From Zoroaster sp. YZ-2022 (taxonomy: Eukaryota; Echinodermata; Asteroidea; Forcipulatida; Zoroasteridae), in contig CM055816.1 of assembly GCA_029582265.1 (NCBI GenBank), forward strand, positions 96,560,809 through 96,624,808: a stretch of 64,000 bases of DNA, read 5' to 3'. This document shows positions 33,950 to 46,544 of this stretch, one piece after another. The translations under genes were made by a program, and so were the position numbers. Positions within the stretch are counted from its first letter, which is position 1. Each line of letters starts with the position of its first letter. The notes beneath the pieces were generated by a model. That model did not search any database. It was given only the letters and a program-made list of their open reading frames with translations, and had not been told where the DNA came from.

Positions 33950-34406
33950 AAACCAGCTTGAATCGTGTATATATATAGAGTTTTACTCAAAATGTTTCTT
34001 AAGTATTATAGCATTCAAGCTCTCTGAATGTTAAAAACCAGTTTGAATGGTATATTTTTACTCAAAAATGTTCTACATGTAAGTACAACATGCATAGCAT
34101 TCAAGCTTCTGAAGGTTGTAAACCAGTTTGAATGGTAAATTTGTATTCAAAGTCCAGCATTCAAATTCAATCATGGCTTGAATGGTGTCAACACAAACAC
34201 CATTCAAAAAATCCAAAAATGAATGCTATACAGCCCACAGCATTCAACATTTGAAGGCTATCACCATTCAACACCATTCGGGTTCACTGAAATTGAAGGC
34301 TATATTAGCTTGAATGCTGTTGAATGGTATAAAACCAGCATAATACCCTTTGAATGTTGTTTGAAGAGTATTCGAAGGCTATAATACCATTCATGTTTGG
34401 TAAGGG
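33950..34406. promoter_or_regulatory. Right subterminal repeat cluster (copy A)
   Basis: About 16 copies of CATTCAA or its complement TTGAATG occur in 450 bp in both orientations, often as GCATTCAAGCT, TTTGAATGGTA or ACCATTCAA. GAAGGCTAT is interspersed (34251, 34297 and 34375 regions). The end is CCATTCATGTTTGGTAAGGG. Dense, bidirectional short motifs at element ends are typical binding sites for the accessory protein or transposase of CACTA elements. Confidence 0.6.
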
Positions 34407-35155
34407 CAGTCTAGTGTTGAGGAGTGCTCAAGGTTTTTCCAATTACTGCAATGATCATCAATTTTTTATACAGTACTTCATACGAACGGAGTCATGTATC
34501 TCAAAATCCGTTACAAGTTGTGATATGTCCCAAATTCCACTATAAGTAATAGTGATTTAAACAAACACATCAAATAAACGTTATATGTATACGCTAGCCT
34601 AAGTTCATTGAAACACACACCTGATCAATTAAAATGTACGTGTCATACCCTAACTGAATTCAATCAATCAAAGCATCCAGGGGTGCAATTTTGTTGCACC
34701 TCAGGAGATTTGATTTTCATCCAACTTATCCACATGTTGTACGTTGCCGATTGTGTCTATTGCCTTTATTAGTCAGCGCGCAGCATGTTCAAAAGTTGTT
34801 CCGTGTATTCGCTACGCACACATAGATCGTTCGGTTAAAAATGCATACGTAATGAGCTATAGACGTCCCATTTTCGAAAATCATTTAAATATCAAGATGA
34901 ATTTTCAAAAATATGACAATTATGAAAATGTTTTTGAACAAAAATAAACAATTTCATGAATTATATAGTTTAGAATGCACATACGAAACTATATCGGCCC
35001 AGGGTTTTTCAGGGCTACTACTGAACTCTTGTTTTTCTCTCACGAATTTCCAAAATGCACGATAGTGTTTTTTCCTGCAAATAAAATCTCATGTATTGCC
35101 TCGCCTCATTATAGCAGGCTGCGCGCTGACTGTTATACTGTGTTGCTTATCTTGT

Positions 35156-38100
35156 TTATATCTTGATTGCTTTGTCGTCCCTTCTTGCGTTGGCACATTT
35201 TTGGTTAATTTTGGCATTAAATGTCTGCTGATCCAGTTGATCCCATTTGTGTTTGGTGGCCATGGTGCGAATATATTCTGAAGAGAAAAGTAACAAGTTT
35301 AAGGATTTAATAGATGTAATAATTGCATCAGGGATAAAGAATACAATTTTTGTTTTACCCTTACACTGATGTGTGATAAGCACTGTATATTAAGTGCTTT
35401 CCGAGTCCTGTGGAAAAAACTCACAGGTTACTCAGTGGGTTTCAAACCCACAACCCCTGCATTCTAGAGCAGATGTCTAGACCACTGAGCGTGCTCGGTG
35501 ACGAGAAGCCAGTTCGAATCCTGTAATTTGCAGCCGGTACCGCAAACAATTCAATAGATGTAATAATTGCATCAGGGATAACAACAAAATGGACGACAAC
35601 AAAATGTTTATTATTATCTCTCCGGTCAAATCTGGGACGCATTGATCGTGGTCAGTGTTCCCACCTGAGTGTAGAATGCAGTAAATTGCACTATGCGTTT
35701 GGTTACCAACGCACTGAATAGTCACAATTTGTCCCAGATTTGACTGAGCAATAATATGTAATGTAATGTAATAAAGCATTTATAATGCGCCATCTATCTA
35801 GAGAAACCTATTCCGAGGCGCAAATAATTTTGGCGCATTTAGCTGCCATGCCATTCCAGAAACACCAGGGCAAGCCCTTCTCTTTTACGATAAGTGTCCT
35901 GGGTTCTTTTACGTGTGATACACAACACACAGGACCTACAGCTTTACGTCCCATCCGAAGGACGAAGCAATTACGATTAAGTGTCTTGCTGAAGGACACA
36001 AGCGCCGCGACAGGCCAGGCCGGGATTCGAACCCACATTCTGACAACAACAGAACTCAGGTCCAACGCACTAGACCGCTCGGCCACGACACCCCACATGT
36101 AGTATACTATTTATTTTCAACTTTCACCTTTAAGACTTGCAATAAATTGCTTCAAATGTCTAATTTTCTTGTAATTGCCCGACAAAACTAACCTCTGACT
36201 GCAGCTATCTTTGTCTGATCAAGTGGGGGTCGCATGTTTTCTCCTTTTGTCTTGATCCCTTGACCGCAGGAAGACGCTAACTGCGCCTGTGTGAACAGAC
36301 TTGTGATAAGTCCATTCAGGAGGTAACCTGTAGCATTCGACGCTTTCTTCTTCAGTGCAGATTGCTCAAGGGTGTATAGCCGTACACTGCCCTTTCACAT
36401 TGCAGAATCTTTCTGGATCCTTGGGATCTATAATCAGCTGCTTCTGTAAAATATATATTTTAAGAATAAACCACATTCGTGCATAAAAATTACAGATACG
36501 TCGGACGCTATGACTAAACTCGTCATTTCTGACTTATTTATTAAAAACACATGCTTGACATTGATTTCAAAGCATATAGACACAACAGAGTGCAGCTGTA
36601 TGTGTTGGGAACAATATCATTACCATGTTCCTGTTAGCATCAAGTTTCCTGCTGCACTGGCATGGAAGAAATGGTGCTTGGTATGGTGATTTGTGATGAG
36701 CTTGGTGGGTTGAGGGAGCTTGGTGGGTTGAGGATCTTAGTGGGTTGAGGGCGATGATCCTGGTGCGTTGAATGTAGAGGAGTTGATGGGTGTGGCAGTT
36801 GGTGTAGATGGGACGGCAGTTGGTGTAGATGGGACGGCAGTTGGTGTAGATGGGACGGCGATTGGTTGAGGGTTTGCAACTCTCAACAGGAGATCTGACA
36901 AGGCTCTCATATGATATCTCGTCTTCTCTTCAAATCCACCTATAGATGTAAATAAGCAAATAAAACCCAATTGGTTAAATGTCATGATTGAGTAGTTGAG
37001 TTTTTTGTTTTAATATTAAGAAAATAGAAGCATATGGTACCTGCATATAGCTCTTTCCTAAGAGCATCACTTTCCTCCTGAGCTTGCTGAAGCTGTGTCT
37101 GTAAAGAATACATCCTTGAGTTGGCCACCAAGCTGTAACTCTAGTCGTTCTATTTTTTTTCTAATTGAGTTTCCAAATAGATATATGAGAATTCTTGTGC
37201 AAAATTATGGAAGATATTGTCACACTGCCAGCTGGTGCTGTCGTCAAAGGTGTCTTGTGCTGGTTTATTGTCCCGATGTTTGGGCGAGTTGTCCCGATGT
37301 TTGGGCGAGTTGTCCCGATGTTTGGGCGAGTTGTCCCGATGTTTGGGCGGGTTGTCCCGATGTTTGGGCGGGTTGTCCCGATGTTTGGGCGGGTTGTCCC
37401 GATGTTTGGGCGAGTTGTCCCGATGTTTGGGCGAGTTGTCCCGATGTTTGGGCGAGTTGGCCTGTTCTCGCTGTGAAGTGTTTCCAATCACTGAATGAAA
37501 TCCAGCCAGCATCGCCATACCTGCAAAATTTTCTGCAGCACAAAAAGAACATAACAAAAACTATTTTTCTGGCAAAACCAAAGTATCATGACCTAAAAAT
37601 AGCTGTTTAACGAGGTTTAATAATGGATTTGAGTGTAGCCGTTTTGCTGGTTTTCAATAGTTTATACACATCTTTTTCTTCAAAAAGCTTAACGTCACAT
37701 GGTATCGTGACACTTGGCCCTCATCGGCTGGGATTTTATAATTGACAAATTATGTCTCGCGAGAAATAATCGACTTACATTGCTTATATCGGAAACGACT
37801 TCCGGGTTAGCTACATTTGGACCACGTAATAATGAACTTCCGGCAATAAAGGAAGCCAAGTGTGCCTTTCGCAGTGAATTTTGGTTCTTTTTGCTTTGAT
37901 CAATGCAGTGATTATAGTTATTATAGTTTTAATTGCTGCACTTACTTGCTTCTGATGTACTTGCTGTTGCCTTTGCATTGTCCTTTTTCTTCGATGGTAC
38001 GTTGCTGGCTGTACTTTTTGCATCTGTAAGTTTAAAAGAAAACAAACCGATAATGTTTTTAAGAAACAATAAACATTGATATTTATACAAGTTGAACATA

Positions 38101-40717
38101 CTTGGCCATATGTATTATGCCATATCCCGGTACTGGGAATCCTATTTTCATACTCTGCACACAGGTTAAGAATCTAATATGACATAGATTATCAATTATC
38201 CTCACTACATGTAGATCGAAGAGATTCAGAGTGTGCTGAAGCTGTGGAATTTGATATTGCAGGAAGTCCACTACACTTAACACACCCTTTTGTGCATGGG
38301 TTGTGAAAAGTTGTTTACTATTTCTTTTAAGAAGAAAATTATAATATACTAAAAAAAATTATTACCTGAGCATGTTTTGCCTTTCTTCGAATCCTTTTTA
38401 TGTTCTGATTTCCTTTTTTGGGGTACTCCTGCATCACCTGGGAGGTTAAAAAAACCAAGAAAGCACTTAGCTGCTGATCGATTAAAACAACATCATTTGG
38501 GGTGGGGTCTGAAGTAGGGCCAGTTTCAAAATAGGGATAACCACTGTACTGAGATATTTCAGAAACCGTTGCAGATTTAAAATTGCTCTTTTGGTTAGAA
38601 TTACATTCATTCTTAATGGCGCCCACAGTAGTGCTTTATGATGACCAAAAATTTCACATCGTTACACAAAATTTTCTAGTTAAAAAAAAAAGTGCCTTAT
38701 AGTTTTGCCGTTTCGTAAAAACGACGACAAATTAATCAAAAAGTGAAAATGAATTGAATCAAATTATATAAATGAAGTAAACGATGGAGGTTCTATAGTG
38801 AATATAAATTATTTGATATAACAAATTGTTAAAACAGCCAACTATATTCTCCAGTAACATAATTAATCCAAAGATGGGAGTAAGAAACGAACACTTGCAT
38901 ATTTACATGTACATGTACATGTATGTACTCACACGTTCCATTGCTGTGTAATCGTTTATTGTCTGTGCTACCATCCTTCTCAGGTACTTTGATGCCCTTC
39001 TTTTTCTCGCACTCGATATCCTTTGTCAGTTCGGCTTCAGAAAATTACAACAATAATTGTTAATAAAAAATTAAAATACTGCAAAAGGATCAAGTGAAAA
39101 TACAAACAAAACAAATTTGCAAAAACAATAGACACAATCGGCGAACGGAGTCACGTGACTCATAGTGGGTATACAATGTAAACAAACCAAGCAACGTGCA
39201 AAAGCATGGCTTCTTCCGAGTGCTTCTCCTTTTGGTGCGATTTTAAATATGTTTAACTCCTTTACATAAAAATACACCACAGACTTAAAAAACATTTTAA
39301 AATATTTTTCAGGAAGTGGCCAAATTTTTTGCAGGATGGGGGGTCCCCATAGATAAAACGGTCCCATAGATAAAAACCCCCGATAGGCACTATAATTATA
39401 CTCACCTATTGTTTGGTGGAACTTTCCTGCAGCCCCCCGATTTCCACTTTTATTTAATAAGTCCATTTCAGAATTGCCCATCTCGGTTAGCATCTGTGAT
39501 ACACTGTCATCACCCTTGCTCATGGTAACTGCTTTACTGAATTTGGGCAGCCGGTCACTACATGCCTTTTTAGCTGTAAAAACAAAATATACATGATTGA
39601 TACTCAATGATAGGCCCAAAATACAATACAAAAAGAAAACAACACTGTGAATTTTAGAGCATAGTTGGCTGAATAATTGTTTAGACTCAGCACATACTGT
39701 ATGCGCACAAGCGTATCATGCAGCAATGCATTTCGGCAGTGCACGACATACATGTACAAAAAATGTACAATAACTACATGTATGGCAACAGTGTACATGC
39801 TGTTCCAGACGAAGATGTGCACGATCATTTAAAACAGGTGTAGGCTAGGCCTATACTTAAAAAACTTTTCATCAGACAAGTTAAATCAACATTGCCGTTA
39901 GGCAAAAAACACAATTGTTTGAGGGTTTTGTACAGCCCTGATGACGTACATGTATAGGCCGATTAAAAAAATTACTCGAATATGAAAAAAAAATCCTGTT
40001 TTTCATCAGGAAATGAGCTAAAACTGGGGCTTCATTTTTTTTATTTTAATTGTGTAGGAATTTCGCTTAATTTTCCAAATCTTAGTCATTGTTACAATTG
40101 TTAGTTTTGTCATAGGCCCATGCATACATGTATCTTGAAAAATGTATAGGGGCCTAGGCCTAACAACAGACACACGTCGTTAGGCCTACTCAATTCAGTC
40201 TTCCCTTTGTTGCAAGTACATGTTGTACTTGTAGTTACCCCACAAGCAATAGCGTGTACGCGCACGCACACACAATCCAATTTGGGTACGAGTTGATTTG
40301 GGTACGAGTTGACTTGGCCTAGCCTGGGTACGTACACTGTACGTAGGCGTACTACGTCGCGAGTTGGGTACTAAGTAAAAAAAGAAAAGACTAACGAACG
40401 TTACAACTTACAAGTAACGTTACTAACACAACTGTTAGTAGTACTTGTTGTCACTCGTGTCATATTTTTTAGCTTACCTGGTGCCTTAAACAGAACAATG
40501 CCGTTGTACTCCACGAGCTGTTCTTTGTACAAGCCATCGCCATTGTCGACTATTGTCGGCCATTGGCAGGTAACGGTACTGCCGATTTCACATCATCACG
40601 ATCAGTGCCACTGCCAGTCATTACCACTTCAGAGCTCTTGTGAATATACGACTCGCGCTCGAGAGGATAGTATACCACCAAATACATGACATTCTTCTGG
40701 TTTGGTTGAGGTGGCAT
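35156..40717 (-). CDS. BEN-domain protein, nine exons (copy B)
   Basis: Second copy of the gene at 22571-28118. Exons on the minus strand: 40478-40717, 39406-39573, 38933-39034, 38366-38437, 37946-38023, 37041-37532, 36624-36949, 36193-36443, 35156-35277. The BEN domain is intact here: exon 8 gives ATGYLLNGLITSLFTQAQLA and RPPLDQTKIAAVR, and exon 9 joins in phase to give EYIRTMATKHKWDQ, FNAKINQKCANARRDDK and a stop at 35156-35158. Exon 1 also reads through (STVTCQWP or a near variant) where copy A meets a stop. Exons 2 and 4 are the same length in both copies. Exon 3 is 3 bp longer and exon 5 is 2 bp shorter. Both sets of heptapeptide repeats are conserved in number. Functional status is unknown; the indels between copies could be sequencing errors. 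Confidence 0.72.
35338..35554 (-). mobile_element. tRNA-derived SINE (family 2), copy B
   Basis: Orthologue of 22752-22970 in the second duplicate, with the same flanking duplication starting at 35311 and 35555. It inserted before the two copies separated. Confidence 0.75.
35611..35756. mobile_element. MITE in BEN gene intron, copy B
   Basis: Copy-B counterpart of 23030-23172, with the same inverted ends (TCCGGTCAAATCTGGGAC and GTCCCAGATTTGACT). Confidence 0.65.
35757..36094 (-). mobile_element. tRNA-derived SINE (family 1), copy B
   Basis: Copy-B counterpart of 23173-23507. The B box is better preserved here (GGTTCGAATCCCGG on the minus strand), consistent with a short deletion or base-call error in copy A. 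Confidence 0.75.
36795..36857 (-). repeat. 21-bp coding repeat, three copies (copy B)
   Basis: Encodes AVPSTPT three times in BEN gene exon 7. The frame is clean here, unlike copy A, where a lost base just upstream shifts it. Confidence 0.85.
37268..37456 (-). repeat. 21-bp coding minisatellite, nine copies (copy B)
   Basis: Identical in copy number and in the order of AG and GG variants to 24679-24867. Minisatellites normally drift in copy number, so identity argues that A and B separated very recently or are alleles. Confidence 0.92.
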
Positions 40718-40959
40718 TGTCAGGTTTATAACTGTACTTCACAATGTGAAAGCTACGTTTACTGGTACATGTATTGTGAAGGAAATGTTTCAAAACTCTA
40801 ATTTTGCGACACGGTCTCCAATAAATACTTCTCTAGCCGTCGCAATAAATTTCAAAAGGGCGCGAATGTTTTTCTGATTGACCTTTTAGGCATACAGCCC
40901 ACGTATTGACCAATCACTGCCGCGAATAGCGCGTCTCCCGATATGATGTCATTTACTCA

Positions 40960-41086
40960 GCAATAATCAGCGGTCTAGAGGGCACTGCTGCGTTGCAAGC
41001 ATTGATCCCAATTCTCTCTAATGGGGATCAATGGTTTGCAACGATTGGTTGGTACGCTGACCGCTCCCTAGACCGCTGATCATTGC
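40960..41086. promoter_or_regulatory. Intergenic palindrome, copy B
   Basis: Counterpart of 28362-28487 with the same outer (CAGCGGTCTAG, CTAGACCGCTG) and inner (TTGATCCC-like, GGGGATCAATGG) arms. Confidence 0.5.
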
Positions 41087-41776
41087 CTAAGTCAAATAAC
41101 ACGGGCCGCGCGCCGGGAGCGTGGTTGGTTAGAGGTTGAAGGTCATGAAGGTTTTCCTTTTTTTTCGTACACGGATAGAATTTCGTAAAAGATTTTTTTT
41201 AAGTTTCAAATTCAGTAAATTGATACAATTATCGATAGCTAAAAATCTAATATTTAATATCATATAAAAATTATATTGGAAGCATCTTCTAAAAAACAAT
41301 TTTTTTAATGTAAAGTTTCGGCTGTCTAGAATATAATTATGTGAACGTGGTTAAGTTGGTGGATGCGAAGGTACGAAATGACTCGAAAGCGTTACACATG
41401 TAGTAGGCCTACGTGTGGGTTGCAAATTCCTTGCGCTCTAGCACTTAGCAGTCTAAAACAATTCTCAATAGAATACTATAGTATAGGCCTAACGTTACAT
41501 TTGTAATTGTAGTTTCTAACGTTAGTTAGTTACCCGTTCTGTTAGTATTGATTCCAAAGATTATTATGGCAGAAGAAGTAGGCCTAGGCCGAAGTGCCTC
41601 CGGTGTTGGAAGCGATGTGAACGGAGATAAGACTAAGACTCAGAGTCAGAGAAGTGGACGACGACGTGGCCCGTATACTAAATGGGTGTCATGGATGTCG
41701 GAACCAGTACTAAATTCAATCTGGAGCTGTACCAGAACTTCACGTCGAAGCAGAAGACAGTCAAGACACAGTACAT

Positions 41777-42454
41777 GTAAGCTAGTAATAATAATAAATA
41801 TATATTTTTACGTTGTCACCAATAACTGTTGTGATTCAAACAACATGGCGGACTTTAATTAAACCAAAGCCAAGGGCGAAGGCAGATCATGTCAGAGAAA
41901 GCCTTTTGCTTTTAACTTTTTTTATACATTTTGAGAGGGCGAATTTTACCTGTCCTAATAATGTAAACGATGGTTATGCTTATGACTATGACTAGCACAC
42001 ACATGGGGAAGTGGTATGTACGAAAATAGAGATATTGATGTCAATAGTCAAATTGCCCTCATGTGATGTGTGGACCTAAGTTAGTAGTCCGAGTAACATG
42101 GACCCACATTGGCCTTTTTAACATTTAGACATTTTTTTGGCAATGTGGGGTCCAAGCAAGATGTCTCCCTGGACAACAAAGCAACCTAGCTAGGTGTTGG
42201 ATTTTATTGTTCAGAAACAATGCTCTGGGGATTAGGGTTAACAAGATTAGCACTTATAGCAGACATACTGTATAGTGGTTTGTGTGTGAAAAGAAAAACA
42301 ATATTTCCGAATTGGGCAGCATTGCACTCCAAAATGTAAAAATTTGACTAAGTATTTTGAAAAGAAAAAATTGCTCACTACAGACTATCATAGATGTGAT
42401 CTGTATCATCTAAAAATCCTACAGAATACTTTTGTATTTACTTTTTACTTGCAG
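41777..42454 (+). other. Intron of the transposase gene, copy B
   Basis: Same layout as 29181-29859, with the hairpin at about 42098-42154 and the MITE remnant at about 42171-42241 ending in TTAGGGTTAA. Confidence 0.6.
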
Positions 42455-43901
42455 GTTGTACCTCCAAAAATCCCAAGGTGTGGTTCAGCTGTTGATATAC
42501 ATGTACATGACGTACCTTCGGACACCTGATGCCTGATCCATCAGGTTACGATGATGTGAAATATAGCGACTATATTCAGCCAATCAATGACCATGAAGAT
42601 GAACAACTTGATTTGCTTCTTTCAGATTTACACTCGGTAGTTCAAGCAGAGTGTCGTGAAGATCTTGTTGATGATAATATTCCTGAACAATTAGCCACAA
42701 TGGCCGATGATGTTCTTCAGGCTGCCGAACATGAAACTGAAGAAATGCTCAATGTAGATGAAGACAAACATGAAGATCCTCTTTTGTATGATGGGTCAAG
42801 GCGACATTTGGGAGTTGTAATGTTACTGCTCAGTTGTTTCATGATTCGTTTCAGATTGTCCGACGAAACGATGCAATATTTGCTGATACTGTTGCAGTTA
42901 TTGTTACCTGAAAACAACTGTCTAGTGCGATCGCTTACATAGCTTCAAAAATATTTGGAAATTAATATGTGCACCCATACTACCAATACTGTTACTGTGC
43001 CCATTGCTACACCCATGTTGGAAAGGAAGCAACAAGATGCACAAATGAACGCTGCATGAAAGACTTAACAGTGTCAGGCGCTGTGGCATACTTTGTTTTA
43101 CACAGTATAATTTCTCAACTTCAAGTACTGTTTAAACGCAAACGTTTTACTGAACAAATTCATGACATCGTTTTTCTCATTTCGGTCTAAATCTGCTGGT
43201 AATTAAATGATGTGTATGATGGCATACTGTATCAAGATCTCTACAGCAAAGGCATTTTGAACAATCCAACAACTTGTCATTTGCCATGAGTACAGATGGC
43301 GTTGCAATTTTAAAAGTTCGAAAATCTCAATGTGGCCCAGTATATATGCTGATTAACGAATTACCACTTGCTGAGTAAAGCAAGAGAACATCCTATTTTA
43401 CGGCATATGGATATCACCAACACGGAAGCCAATGATGTGGAGTTTTCTTAAATAATGTTTCATGAGTTGAAACAACTTGAGAATGGTAGAATTTGTGTGA
43501 CCATAATGGAGAAATTTCAATGCCCAATGCCGTTGCAGCTCTGTTAACTTGTACGTGCGACCTTCCAAAGGCCCTCGTTGCAAACAGCATGTACCAATTA
43601 ATGGGAAATTTTGTTGGCATTGTCTGCAGGGAGGGTGAAAATTACCGGACAACATCTGGGGGAAACTGTCACGTATACCCATACAATGCAGGAGACCCAT
43701 CAGGACCGAAACGCACTGTAGATGACATAGAACGGGACGTTGATCAAGTTGTTGACAAAATGAACCAAGGTCGAAAGGATTATGTAACAAATGGTATCAA
43801 AGGGCCTTCTTGGCTCATGTACTTAAGCTGGTTCCACTTTGCCAATGGGTTTGTTATTGATTATATGCATGGCATTTGTGAAGGCGTTACCAAACACCTC
43901 C

Positions 43902-43991
43902 TTAACCCTAACTCCCTAGACAACAAAGGCAGTTGGAGGATTTTGAAGGATTTTTATTGTTCACTAACAATGCTTAGGGAGTTAGGGTTAA
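43902..43991. mobile_element. 82-bp piggyBac-like MITE in the transposase (copy B)
   Basis: Element 43906-43987 with TTAA on both sides (43902-43905, 43988-43991). It is identical in position and size to copy A, so one insertion predates the duplication or allele split. Confidence 0.8.
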
Positions 43992-45074
43992 GCTATGGTT
44001 CTGCACGCACAGAAGAAAATATTCATTCTTTAACCAGAGACGAAAGGTTAGTGATTTGTTAACAAATATAAACCAACCATCAACATTACACGTGTTCCTC
44101 GAGTTTAGATGACTTGGCTTTTGGAAGCTTCAAATTTCAAATTTTTGCTGTACTGGGTGTTCCAGTTCTGAAATATTTAGATGAAATGTATTTGCTTCAT
44201 TATATTTTACTTGTGAAGAGTATATACCTGTTGTCAAAGGCAAGCATCACTGAAGATGACTTGAATACAGCACACATCTGCTTAGATGAGTTTGTGAAAC
44301 ATTTTCAAAATTTTGTACTCGCTCCAATTCATGACTATGAACATCCATCAGATTGTGCATCTTGTGGATGTGGTGAAAACAACTGGACCCTTATTTGTTA
44401 ACAATAGTTTTGTGTTTGAGGACATTAACGGATTCATCGTGTCTCATATACACCGAACTCAGGAGTTGATACTCAGTTATACATACAATAAATATAATTC
44501 AGGCCATACCAATATTACATGAACAATATGCGATACAAGACGATGAATCGTTAGCTTACATAGAAAAAATGTCCGGGATCTCCGCAAGTCGTGGAAAGTG
44601 ATAGATGATGGCATTTATCAAATTGATTTGACCAAGGAAAGAGTAGTTTCTAGTGATGATTTTGTTTCCATTAACCAAAAGTATACTGTTGTATCAAGTG
44701 TTGTCAAATGCTGGAAAAGGATCTATATGAAAACTAATTCTTCCTATATATATGCTATATCATACAGAAATTAATCAGGCGCAATCAAAGTGTAGTCAAA
44801 TATATGGATGGAGATGTATGCAAATTTGGTTCAGTGAAGTACTTTGCAGAAATTACGCACTTGTCAATACCAATCAATGTAGCTTTGGTGAATCCATTTC
44901 CATGTATTGGTGAATATAATCCCAAGATCATATACATTCTTTTTAATACAGTTGGACAAGGTTGATGTTGTTGATTTGAAGAATATTTTGGCTTCATGTT
45001 TGTATGTTAAAGTAGGCACCGATGACTTTATCTGTGAAATTTCAAATAGGTATGAACAAGACTAGTCGTCAATT

Positions 45075-45235
45075 TTTTTTTTGTGGGGGACAAAAATACA
45101 AATATATGTTGTCCAAAACTTGCCAAATTGCCCATTTCTTCAGAATGTCTGGGGGCCTCAAGTTTTTGTTTTGTTTTTTGGGGTGACAAAATACAAAAAT
45201 TTGTCCAAACTTGCCTCCATGTAATTTGCAAATTT
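45075..45235. repeat. Two ~85-bp tandem copies 3' of the transposase, copy B
   Basis: Same paired GGGG-ACAAAAATAC and TTGTCCAAAACTTGCC blocks as 32507-32670, with indels in the T and G runs. From here to 46540 nothing coding is recognised. Confidence 0.6.
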
Positions 45236-46544
45236 TAGGGATTAATACACTGTACCGACTGTAATAGAAAATATGCTCTTTGAAAATTCATGAAGTACCG
45301 GTATTACTGTGGTGTGTACCGTACATACCTGTAAGTATATGTAGAGATACTATAGGGTTTTCACTAACAGTAATATTACATGTATAGTAAATGAACTAGT
45401 AAACTGACTTTTTTTTTTTTTGCCCCAATCAGGTGAATTGGATTGTCAATTTCTTACTGTTCACACTAAACAATGATTTAAAATTGTACCAGAGCAGTTT
45501 CCCTTGTTTATTAAATGAATTGGATTGTGTCTCATAATGTAATATTTGCACTGAAAATTGCTATGTATATTTCAATTCTGGAAATTCATAAACAACTTCA
45601 ATGTACAGTATAACAGTACACTAACAAATTTGAAGTCCATGTTTTCTATTTTAAGTCTAACCCAATTCAATGTTCTATAAACATTTTATCTAGTTTTGTT
45701 TCATAGAGACCCCTTCTTCCCCATTTGGTAAACAAAACTTTAACTTGGTCAAGAATAACAAGTTTAAGAGTCTACATGAAAGAGAAATGTAATCAACAAT
45801 TTTAACCCTGTGTTCCCTCCGTCCTACTATAACTGTATAAACGAAACATGTACATGTACATGTACATGTAAAATGTATCCAGGCCTGTGCATTGCAATCC
45901 ACCCTAGCCCTAGTAACGTGAAGCTTAGCATCATAGCTGGCTTAACCAGTTCACGTCGGGATTATTTTAACATTGACTGGGCCCTGTAGGCGGGTTTATT
46001 TTCTGAACATCGATACCAGGCGGTTCAAGGCTGGCATCTTAATGAGTAAGCCACACCCCGGCCTTGCCAGCTGAGAGACGGTCGCTGACGCATATTTCCG
46101 GACTCGTTCCCAATGATTGCTCGTGGCGTGCTGAGCTTCGTCATCGATTTGAGTCCCGGAAAATATTCCCCGCGTCTATACACGGCCTCCGACGCGAACA
46201 ATGTACATTGGTTAAGTACAATGTACATTCACATTGTATCATCACACTGCTGCTGACTGGTAGTTGCGGGTATAAAGGTAAGCCTGCTTAAGGTGAGCAT
46301 GTACGTACTTGTAAACGTGTACATGTGCAATATATTTACATGCCATCGCTTCCAACAGACAAGTCCCATTTACATGCATCATGTACATGTAGCGCATTGC
46401 GCATAAATGGCAAATGCCTTAAAAAATTACGATCCCAGGAAAAATAGAAACATGATCCATGCTCCTCATCAGCTGTTGTGTATCATACATCACACATCAC
46501 CTTTTGTAGTTACAATTTGTTTTTATTATTGGGAGGCTTGAATT

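Larger units (their letters stand above)
20983..34406. mobile_element. EnSpm/CACTA-like element with a divergent BEN-domain gene (first copy)
   Basis: This candidate 13.4-kb element contains a minus-strand BEN-domain gene (22571-28118) and a plus-strand Tnp2-type transposase (28969-32497), separated by a roughly 850-bp divergent intergenic region with a palindrome. Motif-rich terminal zones lie at 20983-21062 and, much more clearly, at 33950-34406. CACTA elements carry two genes and subterminal repeat arrays, which fits, although in plant elements the two products are TNPA and TNPD. The left boundary and a CACTA-type terminus were not demonstrated. Nested SINEs and MITEs show that it is not young. 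Confidence 0.5.
21817..34406. repeat. 12.6-kb direct duplication, copy A
   Basis: From CAGTCTAGTGTTGAGG at 21817 the sequence is repeated almost base for base from 34407. Copy A ends at TTTGGTAAGGG (34406), immediately followed by the start of copy B. It is 12,590 bp long. Differences from B are mostly 1-5-bp indels at homopolymers, with fewer substitutions. Confidence 0.95.
41566..45065 (+). pseudogene. EnSpm/CACTA (Tnp2-type) transposase, two exons, disrupted (copy B)
   Basis: Second copy of the transposase. Exon 1 is 41566-41776 and exon 2 is 42455-45065, with the same splice sites. The exon-1 end reads LHVEAEDSQDTVH in phase 0 into VVPPKIPRCG, which confirms the intron. It carries the same 82-bp MITE (43902-43991) and has more frameshifts than copy A around 43190-43620 and 44100-44160. 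It preserves KSSKISMWPVYMLINELP, which copy A breaks. The zinc-binding-like cysteines, NGFVIDYMHGICEGV and the C-terminal RYEQD are present. Neither copy encodes a complete protein as written. Confidence 0.78.
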
